Below, one piece after another: positions 23,721-31,231 of a stretch of DNA of 64,000 nucleotides. Origin of the DNA: a virus; the IMG/VR virus record IMGVR_UViG_3300027747_001390, positions 1 to 64,000 of that record, one strand, 5' to 3'. Below the pieces are notes generated by a model. It was not told the DNA's origin. It ran no database searches and saw only the letters and a list, made by a program, of their open reading frames with translations. Position numbers and translations under genes: made by a program. Every line of letters starts with the position of its first letter. The stretch's first letter is position 1.

Positions 23721-24191
23721 ATGTATTTCAGGCCAATTTCGATCGAAGAGGCAGCAAAGGCGACGGGGCTGACCAAGTCGGGCGTCGTGAAGGCGATCAA
23801 CTCGAAGAGACTTGTGGCGGTGCCGCTCAGCGGCAGGGGGCTGATGCTCTGTCTGGAGCAGTGCAAAGGCCAGTCGTTCGACGCGGCTGAGTTCCGGAAA
23901 CTTTGCAAGAGGTGGATTTGCGTCCCCGAGGCCTGCGACATTGTCTGCAAGACAGACGCTTCGGTGATGCGAGACCTGAGAAGCGGAAAGATTAAGGGTT
24001 TCAGGCTGAACGGCAGGGCTTGGGCGGTCGAGAAGGCCTCGGCAGAGGAGGAGTTTCGCGACTACCTCGCGAACCCCGGCCGTCGGGGACAGCCACGGCA
24101 GATCGGCACGAGCCGGTCGCCGCGTGTGATCCGGAAAAAATCCTTGCACGCCAAGAAGTCGAAGGTACGATCACGCCCCGGCAGCAAGTGA
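23721..24191 (+). CDS. DNA-binding protein with two helix-turn-helix motifs
   Basis: A 156-residue protein starting at an ATG with AGGAGG 8 bases upstream. Two MerR/excisionase-like helix-turn-helix segments: ISIEEAAKATGLTKSGVVKA (residues ~6-25) and ICVPEACDIVCKTDASVMRD (~67-86), each followed by a short wing. The C-terminal tail is very basic (RRGQPR, RKKSLHAKKSK). It is the first gene of the rightward operon and directly faces the lysogeny module, so it is a candidate excisionase or early regulator. Confidence 0.7.
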   Translation: MYFRPISIEEAAKATGLTKSGVVKAINSKRLVAVPLSGRGLMLCLEQCKGQSFDAAEFRKLCKRWICVPEACDIVCKTDASVMRDLRSGKIKGFRLNGRAWAVEKASAEEEFRDYLANPGRRGQPRQIGTSRSPRVIRKKSLHAKKSKVRSRPGSK

Positions 24192-24217
24192 TTGCTGCCT
24201 CCTCCTGCTCGCCATAG

Positions 24218-24226
24218 TACGGATAC
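24218..24226 (+). promoter_or_regulatory. TACGGATAC element close to a start codon
   Basis: ATAG followed by TACGGATAC, only 4 bases before the ATG at 24231. Confidence 0.4.
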
Positions 24227-24230
24227 GCTG

Positions 24231-24467
24231 ATGAGCAACGTCGATCACCCGGACCACTACCAGTCCGATCAGTTCGAGTGCATCGACGTCATCGAGTCTC
24301 TTGGGCTTGGCTCAGGGTTCTCAATTGGGAACGCGATCAAGTACCTATGGCGAGCGGGGAGGAAGGGCAACGACATCGAAGACTTGGAGAAAGCACGATG
24401 GTATCTGGACCGGGAGATCGAACGAAGAAAGAGATGCTCGACTTCGCAGTCGCCGCCACCGTCGTGA
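24231..24467 (+). CDS. DUF3310 protein
   Basis: A 78-residue protein: VDHPDHY, then FECIDVIESLG, GNAIKYLWRAGRKG and IEDLEKARWYLDREIE. This is the complete DUF3310 pattern, which in phage T7 forms part of gp1.7, a nucleotide kinase; here only the DUF3310 domain is present. The start is the ATG right after a TACGGATAC element. It overlaps the next gene by 34 bases. Confidence 0.8.
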   Translation: MSNVDHPDHYQSDQFECIDVIESLGLGSGFSIGNAIKYLWRAGRKGNDIEDLEKARWYLDREIERRKRCSTSQSPPPS

Positions 24468-24643
24468 TCGCGTGCTTCGCTCTGGAGACGTTCTTGTTCA
24501 GTATCGGATGGAACCTCGCATTGCCGTCGATCTTCAACATGAAGCAGATCACGATCGCCGAGTCTCTGGGGCTGGTCATTTTCTTGAAGATTGCCGGGCT
24601 TCAGTTTTTCCCAGTCGGTGCGTTGAAGAGAGCGATCAAATGA
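24434..24643 (+). CDS. Small membrane protein
   Basis: A 69-residue protein with two hydrophobic segments (FAVAATVVIACFALETFLF and ITIAESLGLVIFLKIAGL). The ATG at 24434 follows GAAGAAAGAG. Small two-segment membrane proteins are common in phage early operons; the role is unknown. Coupled to the next gene by an ATGA overlap. Confidence 0.6.
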   Translation: MLDFAVAATVVIACFALETFLFSIGWNLALPSIFNMKQITIAESLGLVIFLKIAGLQFFPVGALKRAIK

Positions 24644-24834
24644 AGCCACGTGCGTTCCATTCTGACCTGTTCGTCGTGCGTGCCGAGTGCGTCGTCTCTG
24701 AGGACGGCGAGCGAACGGTCGACACGTCGATCGACCTATTCGACGACGCGACGACGGCGGACGATCTCAAGCGATACGGTCAGTGGTTAATCAAAGCGAG
24801 CAAATGGCTCAAGGAGAAGAAATGCGATGATTGA
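24640..24834 (+). CDS. Hypothetical protein
   Basis: A 64-residue acidic protein (MKPRAFHSDLFVV, then a TSIDLFDDATTADDLKR segment and a basic KWLKEKK tail). Start overlaps the upstream stop (ATGA). No family recognised; supported by tight coupling on both sides. Confidence 0.6.
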   Translation: MKPRAFHSDLFVVRAECVVSEDGERTVDTSIDLFDDATTADDLKRYGQWLIKASKWLKEKKCDD

Positions 24835-25030
24835 CTGGCTATTCAATCGTCACGAGGTTCGAGAGCTTCGTGCTGAAGTTCAGCGTCGTCGTGCCTCGTA
24901 TGTCGAACGCGAGACTCGCATTCACATGCTGACGAAAGAGAATCAACAGCAAAGAGTCCTCATCGAAGCCTTGCGGGACGTGAACAAGTCTCTCGATGAG
25001 CGACTGATCGCAATGGAGCGAGACAAGTGA
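24827..25030 (+). CDS. Small coiled-coil protein
   Basis: A 67-residue protein that is almost wholly a charged helix with heptads (EVRELRAEVQRRRAS to IEALRDVNKSLDERL). It overlaps both neighbours. It resembles spanin-like or DUF-type phage helices only in general form; function unknown. Confidence 0.6.
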   Translation: MIDWLFNRHEVRELRAEVQRRRASYVERETRIHMLTKENQQQRVLIEALRDVNKSLDERLIAMERDK

Positions 25031-25386
25031 GCCCCGAACTCGAAGAGAAGCTGTACAGCGACTTTCCTGCCTTGTTTGCGAATCGCGAGCATCGTCACAG
25101 CCCGATGATCTTCGGCTGCGAACACGGCGACGGCTGGCACGCGATCCTCCGCGATGTGTGCGAGAAGATCGACGCACACAAGTGCGAGTCGCCGTTTCTC
25201 TTCGTTCAGATCAAGGAGAAGTGGGGCGCACTCCGCGTGTATTACTCTGGCGGCGACGAATACACGTCTCGCGTGATAAAAAAAGCAGAGACCAAGAGTG
25301 CCAAGACGTGCGAGGGTTGCGGCCAGCCGGGTACGGCAAGCAAGAGCGGATGGATTACGACTCTCTGTGAGGGGTGCCGCAAGTGA
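25027..25386 (+). CDS. Zinc-ribbon protein with conserved phage core
   Basis: A 119-residue protein starting with GTG in a GTGA overlap. FGCEHGDGWHAILRDVC, then QIKEKWGALRVYYSGGDEY and a C-terminal ribbon CEGCGQPG ... LCEGC. The combination of GDGW.....C, KEKWG.LR.YY and a final zinc ribbon is a pattern I recognise from phage and bacterial hypothetical proteins. The molecular role is unknown. Confidence 0.65.
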   Translation: MSPELEEKLYSDFPALFANREHRHSPMIFGCEHGDGWHAILRDVCEKIDAHKCESPFLFVQIKEKWGALRVYYSGGDEYTSRVIKKAETKSAKTCEGCGQPGTASKSGWITTLCEGCRK

Positions 25387-25613
25387 CGCTCCCCTACGAA
25401 CGCACTCGTGCCGTCATCAACGCGAGAGAGTTTCTCTTCCGTCTGTCGACGCCGTACATCGAGAACGGCATCAAGAGAGTCCCGACGGCGGTCCGTGACG
25501 AGGCAAGGCGACTCTTGCGGCACTATCCAAACGTCGTCGATCTAAAACACGCGGGGGCGTCGTTCTCTGCCGACGAGGCTGACAAGATCATGGAGGAACG
25601 CTATGGATCGTAG
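25383..25613 (+). CDS. BPSL0761-family protein
   Basis: A 76-residue protein starting with GTG over the previous stop: TLPYERTRAVINAREFL, then RVPTAVRDEARRLLRHYP. This matches the small BPSL0761 family found in bacteria and phages. The tail (SADEADKIMEERYG) is an extra helix. Function of the family is not known to me. Confidence 0.7.
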   Translation: MTLPYERTRAVINAREFLFRLSTPYIENGIKRVPTAVRDEARRLLRHYPNVVDLKHAGASFSADEADKIMEERYGS

Positions 25614-25956
25614 AGGCTTTCTTGGTTCGTTGATGGCGGTGACGACGGCGATCTCCTCTGGCGTGAAGCTGCCGACGGGTGCCGAGGTCGCGACTGGCAA
25701 GGCACTGCCGAAGTCACTCGCTGTTCAGAACGATCTGCTCGCGATACTCAATGAGTGTCACGTCATCTCGATTTTGTGTCATCAGACCTACGACGGCCCG
25801 ATGCACTACGAGGTCGAGTACGTTCACGCCCCCGGCGGCAAGAAGGGTGAAGACACTCTGATGGTTGAGACATACACAAAGAAGCTGCGTCCAGTTGACG
25901 TGAGCTACGCGATGACTGCGAGCGAGCTTATGCGGGTCACGGTGACGTGGGCATGA
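25603..25956 (+). CDS. Exported protein with Tat-type signal
   Basis: A 117-residue protein beginning MDRRGFLGSLMAVTTAISSG. The twin arginine, F-L and following hydrophobic run match a Tat export signal. The mature part is mixed alpha/beta without a known motif (LNECHVISILCH, HYEVEYVHAPGGKKGED). A phage protein sent folded across the host membrane is uncommon; alternatively the start mimics a common phage leader without export. Confidence 0.6.
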   Translation: MDRRGFLGSLMAVTTAISSGVKLPTGAEVATGKALPKSLAVQNDLLAILNECHVISILCHQTYDGPMHYEVEYVHAPGGKKGEDTLMVETYTKKLRPVDVSYAMTASELMRVTVTWA

Positions 25957-26207
25957 AACGTCTCGCCACCGTCGTCGGATTCGTCCTTCTATGCCTCGGC
26001 GTATGCTTGGTGGCGTGGCCCGCCCCGCTGTTCACGCTCAATCAGCCGTACCTAGACTGGTATGTCATTAACGTACTCTCGTGCCCGATCGACAAAGACT
26101 TGAGTGCCGGTGCTGGATTGCCGCTCGTATGGATGTTTCTGTCCATGCCCGTCGGCTTGCTTTGCTTTTGCGTCGGCGTCCCGTTGTTTCACTGGGGTAA
26201 GTCATGA
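25953..26207 (+). CDS. Small membrane protein, two segments
   Basis: An 84-residue protein with hydrophobic segments LATVVGFVLLCLGVCLVAW and LPLVWMFLSMPVGLLCFCVG, separated by a loop with one Cys. Start at the ATG of an ATGA overlap. Coupled downstream as well. Role unknown. Confidence 0.6.
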   Translation: MKRLATVVGFVLLCLGVCLVAWPAPLFTLNQPYLDWYVINVLSCPIDKDLSAGAGLPLVWMFLSMPVGLLCFCVGVPLFHWGKS

Positions 26208-26413
26208 CCACTCGCGACCCACTTACCTCGTACACGTTTGCGTTCATGCTGATCACAGTCGGATTCTGTGTCGTTGCGGCACTGAGTGACATCAACAAGT
26301 CACTTCGGGAAGTAGCAAGCGAGATTCGGCTACAGACGACTCAGCAAACTTGGCTCGTCGAGCATTACTCGAAACCAGTGCGGCCGATCCTACCGTGGAA
26401 GGACGATAAGTGA
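26204..26413 (+). CDS. Single-pass membrane protein
   Basis: A 69-residue protein with one hydrophobic segment (FAFMLITVGFCVVAAL) followed by an amphipathic helix and a Pro-rich end. It belongs with the two upstream membrane or exported genes as a small envelope-directed group. Confidence 0.6.
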   Translation: MTTRDPLTSYTFAFMLITVGFCVVAALSDINKSLREVASEIRLQTTQQTWLVEHYSKPVRPILPWKDDK

Positions 26414-26766
26414 ACGACTTCGAGCAACTCAAGAAGCTTGCAGAGCAACAGGCCGCGAGCCGACGGGCCTACGAGGGCGACATTGTCTCTCGCCTGAAGA
26501 ACTGGCGTGGCCTCCACCTCGCCCACGGCGGCGATCTGTTCGCGGAGGCGGCAGTCGAGATCGACCGCCTCCACGAAGCAGTCCGCCGACTCGCAGATCA
26601 GGACGCCACGCTCTCTGTGCAGGGCGGCAGCGTGACGGTGACGATGGACGCCACGCTCACCGACGAGGAGCGGGCGGCGATCAACGCTGCCAGCAAACTG
26701 CTTGCCATGGACGGCTACCAGACGATCGCCGCCACGCTCCGCTCGCTGCTGGAGCGACTGAAATGA
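26410..26766 (+). CDS. Helical phage protein
   Basis: A 118-residue protein, GTG start in a GTGA overlap. RLKNWRGLHLAHGGDLFAEA then AVEIDRLHEAV is a pattern frequent in phage early proteins (RN..G.HLAH...L..EAA.EI.RL). The second half, TLTDEERAAIN and TIAATLRSLLERL, forms a separate helical segment. No enzymatic motif is visible. Confidence 0.6.
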   Translation: MNDFEQLKKLAEQQAASRRAYEGDIVSRLKNWRGLHLAHGGDLFAEAAVEIDRLHEAVRRLADQDATLSVQGGSVTVTMDATLTDEERAAINAASKLLAMDGYQTIAATLRSLLERLK

Positions 26767-26852
26767 ATCGTGGCGTGTGCCATAGATGTGCGGGCCGATG
26801 GGCGCGGTGCTGGTGGTGCCAAGCCGCCACGCTACTGGAGCGACTCGCTTGA
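26763..26852 (+). CDS. Micro-protein with CxxC pair
   Basis: A 29-residue open frame starting at the ATG that overlaps the previous stop and ending in a TGA that overlaps the TTG start of the next gene. It reads MNRGVCHRCAGRWARCWWCQ then AATLLERLA. Two CxxC pairs 6 residues apart could hold one zinc. The ATGA/TTGA chain on both sides is what supports it as a gene. Confidence 0.5.
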   Translation: MNRGVCHRCAGRWARCWWCQAATLLERLA

Positions 26853-27442
26853 ACGCCGACATCCCAACGCTTCGATGCTGGGTAAGACTGCCTTACATCG
26901 CCGACTCAAGCGGCGTCGAGGAGGCCTATGCGTTCGCGATTCAAAGCATCGGCGGACGTGCCCTTGGATTTCACTGCATGATGATCAGCGGTGCCCACTA
27001 TCGCGGTGTGCCGATCCACGCTATCGCCCTGCGTCCTGACGCCGTCGAGACCACTTTGGGCGATTGCCAGTTGTGGGACTGCTTCTCTGCTCGTCCGGTT
27101 GTTCATGTGTTTGACTACCTTCGCGGCCACAGGTGCATCGCATACACTCGAAGCGGTTCGCAGAACGGACGGTATCTATTCACGGCAGACTGGCTTCCCG
27201 AGACTCAAGAGCGTCCGGGGTTCACGCTGACTCCTGAGCAGAACAAGTGTGCGCACGTGATCGCGTTGGACAACGGCAATCTCTGTGCGTTGCCCACAAA
27301 CCGCATCGCGTGGACGGACGCCTACTTCGTTGGTGGCAGGCCAAACCCACGGAGTCGCGGCTATCGAGTCCAGTCTGAGGTGTATCGGTGCGAAGGCGGC
27401 GACTGGGACGTGTCGAAAGACGAGAGGTATATGTATGAGTGA
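26849..27442 (+). CDS. Hypothetical protein
   Basis: A 197-residue protein; the TTG start overlapping the previous stop is chosen over a longer in-frame start because it continues the operon's overlap pattern. Beta-rich, with several Cys and Trp/Tyr residues (PVVHVFDYLRGHRCIAYTR, KCAHVIALDNGNLCALP). No family recognised. Confidence 0.6.
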   Translation: MNADIPTLRCWVRLPYIADSSGVEEAYAFAIQSIGGRALGFHCMMISGAHYRGVPIHAIALRPDAVETTLGDCQLWDCFSARPVVHVFDYLRGHRCIAYTRSGSQNGRYLFTADWLPETQERPGFTLTPEQNKCAHVIALDNGNLCALPTNRIAWTDAYFVGGRPNPRSRGYRVQSEVYRCEGGDWDVSKDERYMYE

Positions 27443-27923
27443 CATCGTCGCGGACGCCAAGACGTGGCTCGCCGACATCGGCAGCGGACAGCGGCTGCAA
27501 ACACATTCCGAGAACTGCCACCGGAGGCACTCGACGTGCCTCGTCCTCAAGCTGATCAGAGAGATCGGGCGGCTCCGTCTGCTTGTGCCTCCGATCGCCG
27601 GAACAGTTAACGAGACGACTGGCATGGACTTCATCCCGTGGAGTGTCGCGGCCTCGACGAGCCACGCCAGCTACTACTCTGCTCCGGTGCTTCCGAAGGG
27701 ATTTGAGCCGATCAGGCTCGACGGATGGATTCAAGTCAGCGACCGTCTCCCGCCAGACGGCGAGTGGGTGCTGTGGTGGAACCCTGACGACGACATCTGT
27801 CAGACGATCCTCGCTGAAAGAGACGGCAATAGCCTTGATTTCGGCGGCGACGTCAACTTACCACTCACTGGAATCACGCACTGGCGACCTCTTCCGGGTC
27901 CGCCGTCGTCGTCCGTAAAATGA
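27435..27923 (+). CDS. DUF551-containing protein
   Basis: A 162-residue protein. N-terminal HSENCHRRHSTCLVLKLIRE resembles a short conserved phage segment; the C-terminal ~60 residues, GWIQVSDRLPPDGEWVLWW through GITHWRPLPGPP, match the DUF551 domain common in phage accessory genes. Function unknown. Confidence 0.7.
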   Translation: MSDIVADAKTWLADIGSGQRLQTHSENCHRRHSTCLVLKLIREIGRLRLLVPPIAGTVNETTGMDFIPWSVAASTSHASYYSAPVLPKGFEPIRLDGWIQVSDRLPPDGEWVLWWNPDDDICQTILAERDGNSLDFGGDVNLPLTGITHWRPLPGPPSSSVK

Positions 27924-27929
27924 ACGTAG

Positions 27930-28619
27930 ATGCCCAAGCAACAGCGAGTGAAAAAGTCTCGACCGAAGCAGCCGGTAGCCATCGAGCCGCTTCGCGACGT
28001 CGAGATCGTGCCGCTCAACCGCCAGCAAGACGCGGCATTGAAAGCCGTTGCTCGCTCGTCGATCTCGTTTCTTATTGGACCGGCCGGAACAGGCAAGACT
28101 CACCTCGCGTGCGGTTACGCCGCGCGGTGCGTGGCTGACGGTCGCTTCGAGAGAATCATCTTGACGCGTCCGATCGTCGAGGCTGGCGAGAGTCTTGGAT
28201 ACTTGCCCGGCACGTTTGAGGAAAAAGCCGCGCCGTATCTCTTGCCGATTCACGACGCGCTCGACGCCGTCGCCGGTCGCACTGGTAGACGTCGCGAGCA
28301 ACTCAGGGCGATGCTTCAGGTCGCGCCGATCGCCTACCTTCGTGGAAGAAGTTTCAACCGCTCAATCGTCATCGTCGACGAGTCTCAGAACTGCACGCTC
28401 TCGCAACTCAAGCTTGTCATCACGAGACTAGGCCGAGACTCGCAGATGATCCTGACCGGCGACCTGTCGCAGAGCGATCTTCGCACTCACGAGCAAGCTC
28501 TTGGGACGGTAGTCAACAAACTTGAAGGACTGCCGGGAGTCACCGTCTTCCGGTTCGACTCGACTGGGATTGTCCGCCATCCGATTCTCGCGGGTGTGCT
28601 GGAACGCCTAGGAAACTAG
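27930..28619 (+). CDS. phoH: PhoH-family ATPase
   Basis: A 229-residue protein with Walker A GPAGTGKT at residues 50-57, Walker B IVIVDESQN around D150 and a later ILTGDLSQSD sensor segment, the signature of PhoH-like ATPases. An LTRPIVEAGESLGYLPGT stretch is also typical. PhoH is widespread in aquatic phages; its exact role (RNA metabolism, phosphate stress) is unsettled. It is the last gene before a terminator. Confidence 0.9.
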   Translation: MPKQQRVKKSRPKQPVAIEPLRDVEIVPLNRQQDAALKAVARSSISFLIGPAGTGKTHLACGYAARCVADGRFERIILTRPIVEAGESLGYLPGTFEEKAAPYLLPIHDALDAVAGRTGRRREQLRAMLQVAPIAYLRGRSFNRSIVIVDESQNCTLSQLKLVITRLGRDSQMILTGDLSQSDLRTHEQALGTVVNKLEGLPGVTVFRFDSTGIVRHPILAGVLERLGN

Positions 28620-28626
28620 GCCTTTT
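28606..28626 (+). terminator. Terminator overlapping the phoH stop
   Basis: GCCTAG (28606-28611), tetraloop GAAA, CTAGGC (28616-28621), then CTTTT. The stop codon is inside the stem. Confidence 0.65.
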
Positions 28627-28634
28627 CGTCTTCT

Positions 28635-28645
28635 GTGTCATAGCA
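28635..28645 (+). promoter_or_regulatory. GTGTCATAGCA box
   Basis: Exact GTGTCATAGCA, 12 bases upstream of the -35 box of the following promoter. Flanked by GACAC so that GTGTC/GACAC could pair. Confidence 0.6.
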
Positions 28646-28657
28646 GACACTTGACAC

Positions 28658-28686
28658 TTGACATTAGGCCTACGTAGGCCTATCTT
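28658..28686 (+). promoter_or_regulatory. Early promoter with full palindromic operator
   Basis: TTGACA (28658-28663), 17-base spacer, TATCTT (28681-28686). The spacer holds a perfect 18-bp palindrome TAGGCCTACGTAGGCCTA (28665-28682). About 49 bases separate the -10 from the GTG of the AAA ATPase gene. Confidence 0.75.
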
Positions 28687-28729
28687 ATGGGGGCAGTCGA
28701 TTTCAGCCTTCAACCAAAGGAACACACCA

Positions 28730-29815
28730 GTGAACACAACTCTCGCCGCCCCAGCATGGAAGTCCTACCGCGTCGGCACGATCGTCAAGCTCGACGACGG
28801 ACGCAGCTTCACGATCGACAGCATCTCGATCGTTCACACTGACCGTGGCTACAACTCCCGCCGCTTCACCCTGCGTGGCCCCGGCGGCAAGGAAGTCGTC
28901 AAGTCGAGCCGTGGCATCACCCTCTGGGTGGCTGGTCTCGAAAACGATCGCGGCGAGCCGACGCCCGCCGCCAAGCCTGTTGAGAAGCCGCCGGTCTCGC
29001 CGGTCGTCACGACGGCTGGCAAGATACAGCACGCCTACTTCGAGGCACTGCTGCGGATCGTAAGGGCACGCCGCAACTCGTGGCTTTGCGGCCCGGCGGG
29101 CAGCGGTAAGACGACGTCTGCCAGCGAGGTGGCGAAGCTTCTCGGGCTGCGATTCTTTGCTAAGTCTGTCGGTCCGCAGGTGACCGAGTCGAGCCTGATT
29201 GGCTATCAGGACGCCAACGGTAGGACTGTCCGGACTCAGCTTCGCGAGGCGTTCGAGTTTGGCGGCGTGTTCCTCCTCGACGAGGTCGATGCCGCCAGCC
29301 CGGCGGTTTTGGTCGTCATCAACGCCCTGTTAGCCAACGGCGAGGCTTCCTTCCCCGACGTCGTCGTCGAGAAGCATCCGGATTTCGTCTTGATTGCCGG
29401 TGCCAACACGATCGGCCTCGGCGCGGATCGCCAGTACGTTGGACGTCAGCAGATCGACGCTGCCACCCTCGACCGCTTCGTCCTGCTCGACTGGCCCTAC
29501 GATCCCCGGATCGAGGCGGCTGCGGCTGGCGTGGACGTGTCGGCTGTGTCGAAGTCGGCCTGCCCGTCCCCGTTCCGATTCGAGAGCGAGGACGGTGCTG
29601 AGGCTCGTTGCTACGAGTACGTTCAGAAGGTGGTCGCGATCCGCAATGCGGTCTCCACCTTCGGCAAGGCCGTCCGCGTGATCATCAGTCCCCGCGCCTC
29701 GATCAACGGAACGGCCCTGATCCGGCAGGGCTTCTCGATTAACGACGCCCTGACCCTTTGCGTCTGGAAAGGTCTGGATACGGACACCCGCTCGAAGATC
29801 GAGGGGGCTTGCTAA
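28730..29815 (+). CDS. AAA+ ATPase, MoxR/CobS-like
   Basis: A 361-residue protein. The N-terminal ~100 residues are a beta-rich domain followed by a Pro/Lys linker. The AAA core has Walker A GPAGSGKT (121-128), Walker B FLLDEVDA (D184-E185) and a later ATLDRFVLLDWPYD segment, typical of MoxR/CobS-type ATPases. GTG start with AAGGA upstream and the usual leader length from the promoter. The next gene may encode its partner; MoxR ATPases often remodel partners together with a vWA protein. Confidence 0.85.
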   Translation: MNTTLAAPAWKSYRVGTIVKLDDGRSFTIDSISIVHTDRGYNSRRFTLRGPGGKEVVKSSRGITLWVAGLENDRGEPTPAAKPVEKPPVSPVVTTAGKIQHAYFEALLRIVRARRNSWLCGPAGSGKTTSASEVAKLLGLRFFAKSVGPQVTESSLIGYQDANGRTVRTQLREAFEFGGVFLLDEVDAASPAVLVVINALLANGEASFPDVVVEKHPDFVLIAGANTIGLGADRQYVGRQQIDAATLDRFVLLDWPYDPRIEAAAAGVDVSAVSKSACPSPFRFESEDGAEARCYEYVQKVVAIRNAVSTFGKAVRVIISPRASINGTALIRQGFSINDALTLCVWKGLDTDTRSKIEGAC

Positions 29816-29837
29816 TCCGCCGACGTCCGCTTATACT
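29809..29837 (+). promoter_or_regulatory. Promoter before the vWA-like gene
   Basis: TTGCTA (29809-29814), 17 bases, TATACT (29832-29837). It overlaps the stop of the ATPase gene. The spacer starts ATCCGCC like its relatives but lacks the CCTAGG core. Confidence 0.6.
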
Positions 29838-29871
29838 CAACAGCCACCACCAACCCCCCGGAGACTTACCA

Positions 29872-30696
29872 GTGAAGAAGATCACAACCGCTCGATTCGA
29901 TTCTTGGGAAGAGTTCGTCGCCTCAGCCGAGAAGAGTTCCTATCGAGGATGGGACGCAGGCCACAGCAAAGGCAACGAGCCTTTCTACGGTACCTACAGT
30001 TTTGGGGAAGCCGCGAAGCTGGCCCGCGACGGCTGGGCCGAGGGTGCCGCCAGAGTTCAGAGCATCCGCGCCAGTCTGGGCGAGGTTATCAGCACGCTCG
30101 TGGCGGCTCGCGCCGAGTCGATCGGCTATGACGTCGCAGGAGACTACGTGGACGTCGGTCGATTTCTCGGAGGGGAGCCGGAGTGCTTCGGGGTCCGGGT
30201 GTGCGACGAGTCTCAGTCGAAGCCAGTCGTCAGGATCAACGTCAACACCGCAGTCAGTGCCTCCGTCTCGGCGTCTGCCATCTTCGGTCGCGGTGCGGCG
30301 ATCCTTGCCGCGATCGACGTGATCGAGGCCACTGGGAGCCGCGTCGAGGTCTGGGCGGTCAACGGCAACGTGAACAACAAAGGCAATCACGTCCACGAGA
30401 CCTACGCGTTGATCAAGTCTGCGAGCCAGCCGCTCGACATCGACCGCCTTGCGTTTGCGTTCTGCCACCAGAGCAGCCACAGGAGGTTGGCGTTCTCTGT
30501 TTTTGAGCATTACGGCATCAGGGCTGGCGAGTCATGCCCTCACGACGTGAGCATCACTGAGGGTATCAACACCCGCCCAGCCCGCCGCTCGCAGACTTTC
30601 ACCCGTCAGGAATTGCTCGAAGAGATCAAGTGGATTTGCGATCAGGCCGGAGTGTGCATCTCGCAGGAAGAGATCGACGCTCTGGCTGTTGCCTGA
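29872..30696 (+). CDS. Conserved phage protein, possibly vWA-like
   Basis: A 274-residue protein, GTG start after GGAGA. It has SSYRGWDAGHSKGNEPFYGT near the N terminus and RINVNTAVSASVSASAIFGR then AAILAAIDVIEATGSRVEVW in the middle. The strand-loop-helix-strand order resembles a von Willebrand A domain, but the usual DxSxS metal site is not intact. Beside a MoxR-like ATPase this would complete a common ATPase/vWA pair. I am fairly sure it is a conserved phage family and less sure of the fold. Confidence 0.55.
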   Translation: MKKITTARFDSWEEFVASAEKSSYRGWDAGHSKGNEPFYGTYSFGEAAKLARDGWAEGAARVQSIRASLGEVISTLVAARAESIGYDVAGDYVDVGRFLGGEPECFGVRVCDESQSKPVVRINVNTAVSASVSASAIFGRGAAILAAIDVIEATGSRVEVWAVNGNVNNKGNHVHETYALIKSASQPLDIDRLAFAFCHQSSHRRLAFSVFEHYGIRAGESCPHDVSITEGINTRPARRSQTFTRQELLEEIKWICDQAGVCISQEEIDALAVA

Positions 30697-30699
30697 TTG

Positions 30700-30708
30700 T
30701 TTGGATAC
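30700..30708 (+). promoter_or_regulatory. TACGGATAC-type element (TTTGGATAC)
   Basis: Follows the TGA of the preceding gene and is followed by CATCACCC, as in several other copies. 37 bases to the next ATG. Confidence 0.4.
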
Positions 30709-30736
30709 CATCACCCCCAACGAAAGAGACAGTGGA

Positions 30737-30865
30737 ATGAGCCTGATCAAGTTCATCGAAGCCGCTGAGTCTCACGGCTGGCATCACGAGCCAAGCGGTG
30801 CCCGCAGCGAGACTGGCGGCTGGACGCCAAACCCGGCAGCGATCACGTGGGGTTGCGGGCACTAA
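30737..30865 (+). CDS. Small protein upstream of, and in frame with, the GNAT gene
   Basis: A 42-residue frame: MSLIKFIEAAESHGWHHEPS then a GGWTPNPAAITWGCGH end, closed by TAA. It is in the same frame as the next gene, only four codons after the stop. Either a real small protein or the N-terminal part of a longer ancestral acetyltransferase cut by a nonsense change. Confidence 0.5.
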   Translation: MSLIKFIEAAESHGWHHEPSGARSETGGWTPNPAAITWGCGH

Positions 30866-30874
30866 CCGACGCTC

Positions 30875-31231
30875 GTGCGTGGTGCGGTGCGTGTCGCGAT
30901 CGAGAACATCGACCTCTACTACCACAACGGACGCGCGTGGCGTGGAGACCCAACCGTGCAGCCTGACGATCGAGTCACGCTGGCAGCGATCATCGTTGAC
31001 GGCGAGAGCCGGAGGCAAGGGCTGGCGACGGAGGCGATGAAAGACTTGCAGTCGATCGCTGCGAGTCTAGGCATGGAGATCAATCTCGAAGTCGCACCGA
31101 TGGGTGCGTTCAAGGCGAAGGGCAAGAGGACGATCGAGACGCGAAGTCTGATTCGGTGGTACAAGTCCCTTGGGTTCCAGCCAGCGTGGCCGGGCGAGGG
31201 CGAGACCATACTCGTATGGAGGGCAACGTGA
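30875..31231 (+). CDS. GNAT-family acetyltransferase
   Basis: A 118-residue protein with VTLAAIIVDGESRRQGLATE, the acetyl-CoA-binding motif (RRxGxA) of GNATs, then a long helix and SLIRWYKSLGFQP, the typical motif B end. The start is GTG at 30875; the N-terminal strand is short, which fits an ancestral start further upstream across the TAA at 30863. Substrate unknown; phage GNATs can modify host proteins or toxins. Confidence 0.75.
   Translation: MRGAVRVAIENIDLYYHNGRAWRGDPTVQPDDRVTLAAIIVDGESRRQGLATEAMKDLQSIAASLGMEINLEVAPMGAFKAKGKRTIETRSLIRWYKSLGFQPAWPGEGETILVWRAT

Noticed and set aside
28120-28130. Alternative genes in other frames of the phoH region and of the 24-28 kb operon
   Set aside because: They overlap confirmed coding frames wholly and lack ribosome sites or recognisable motifs.
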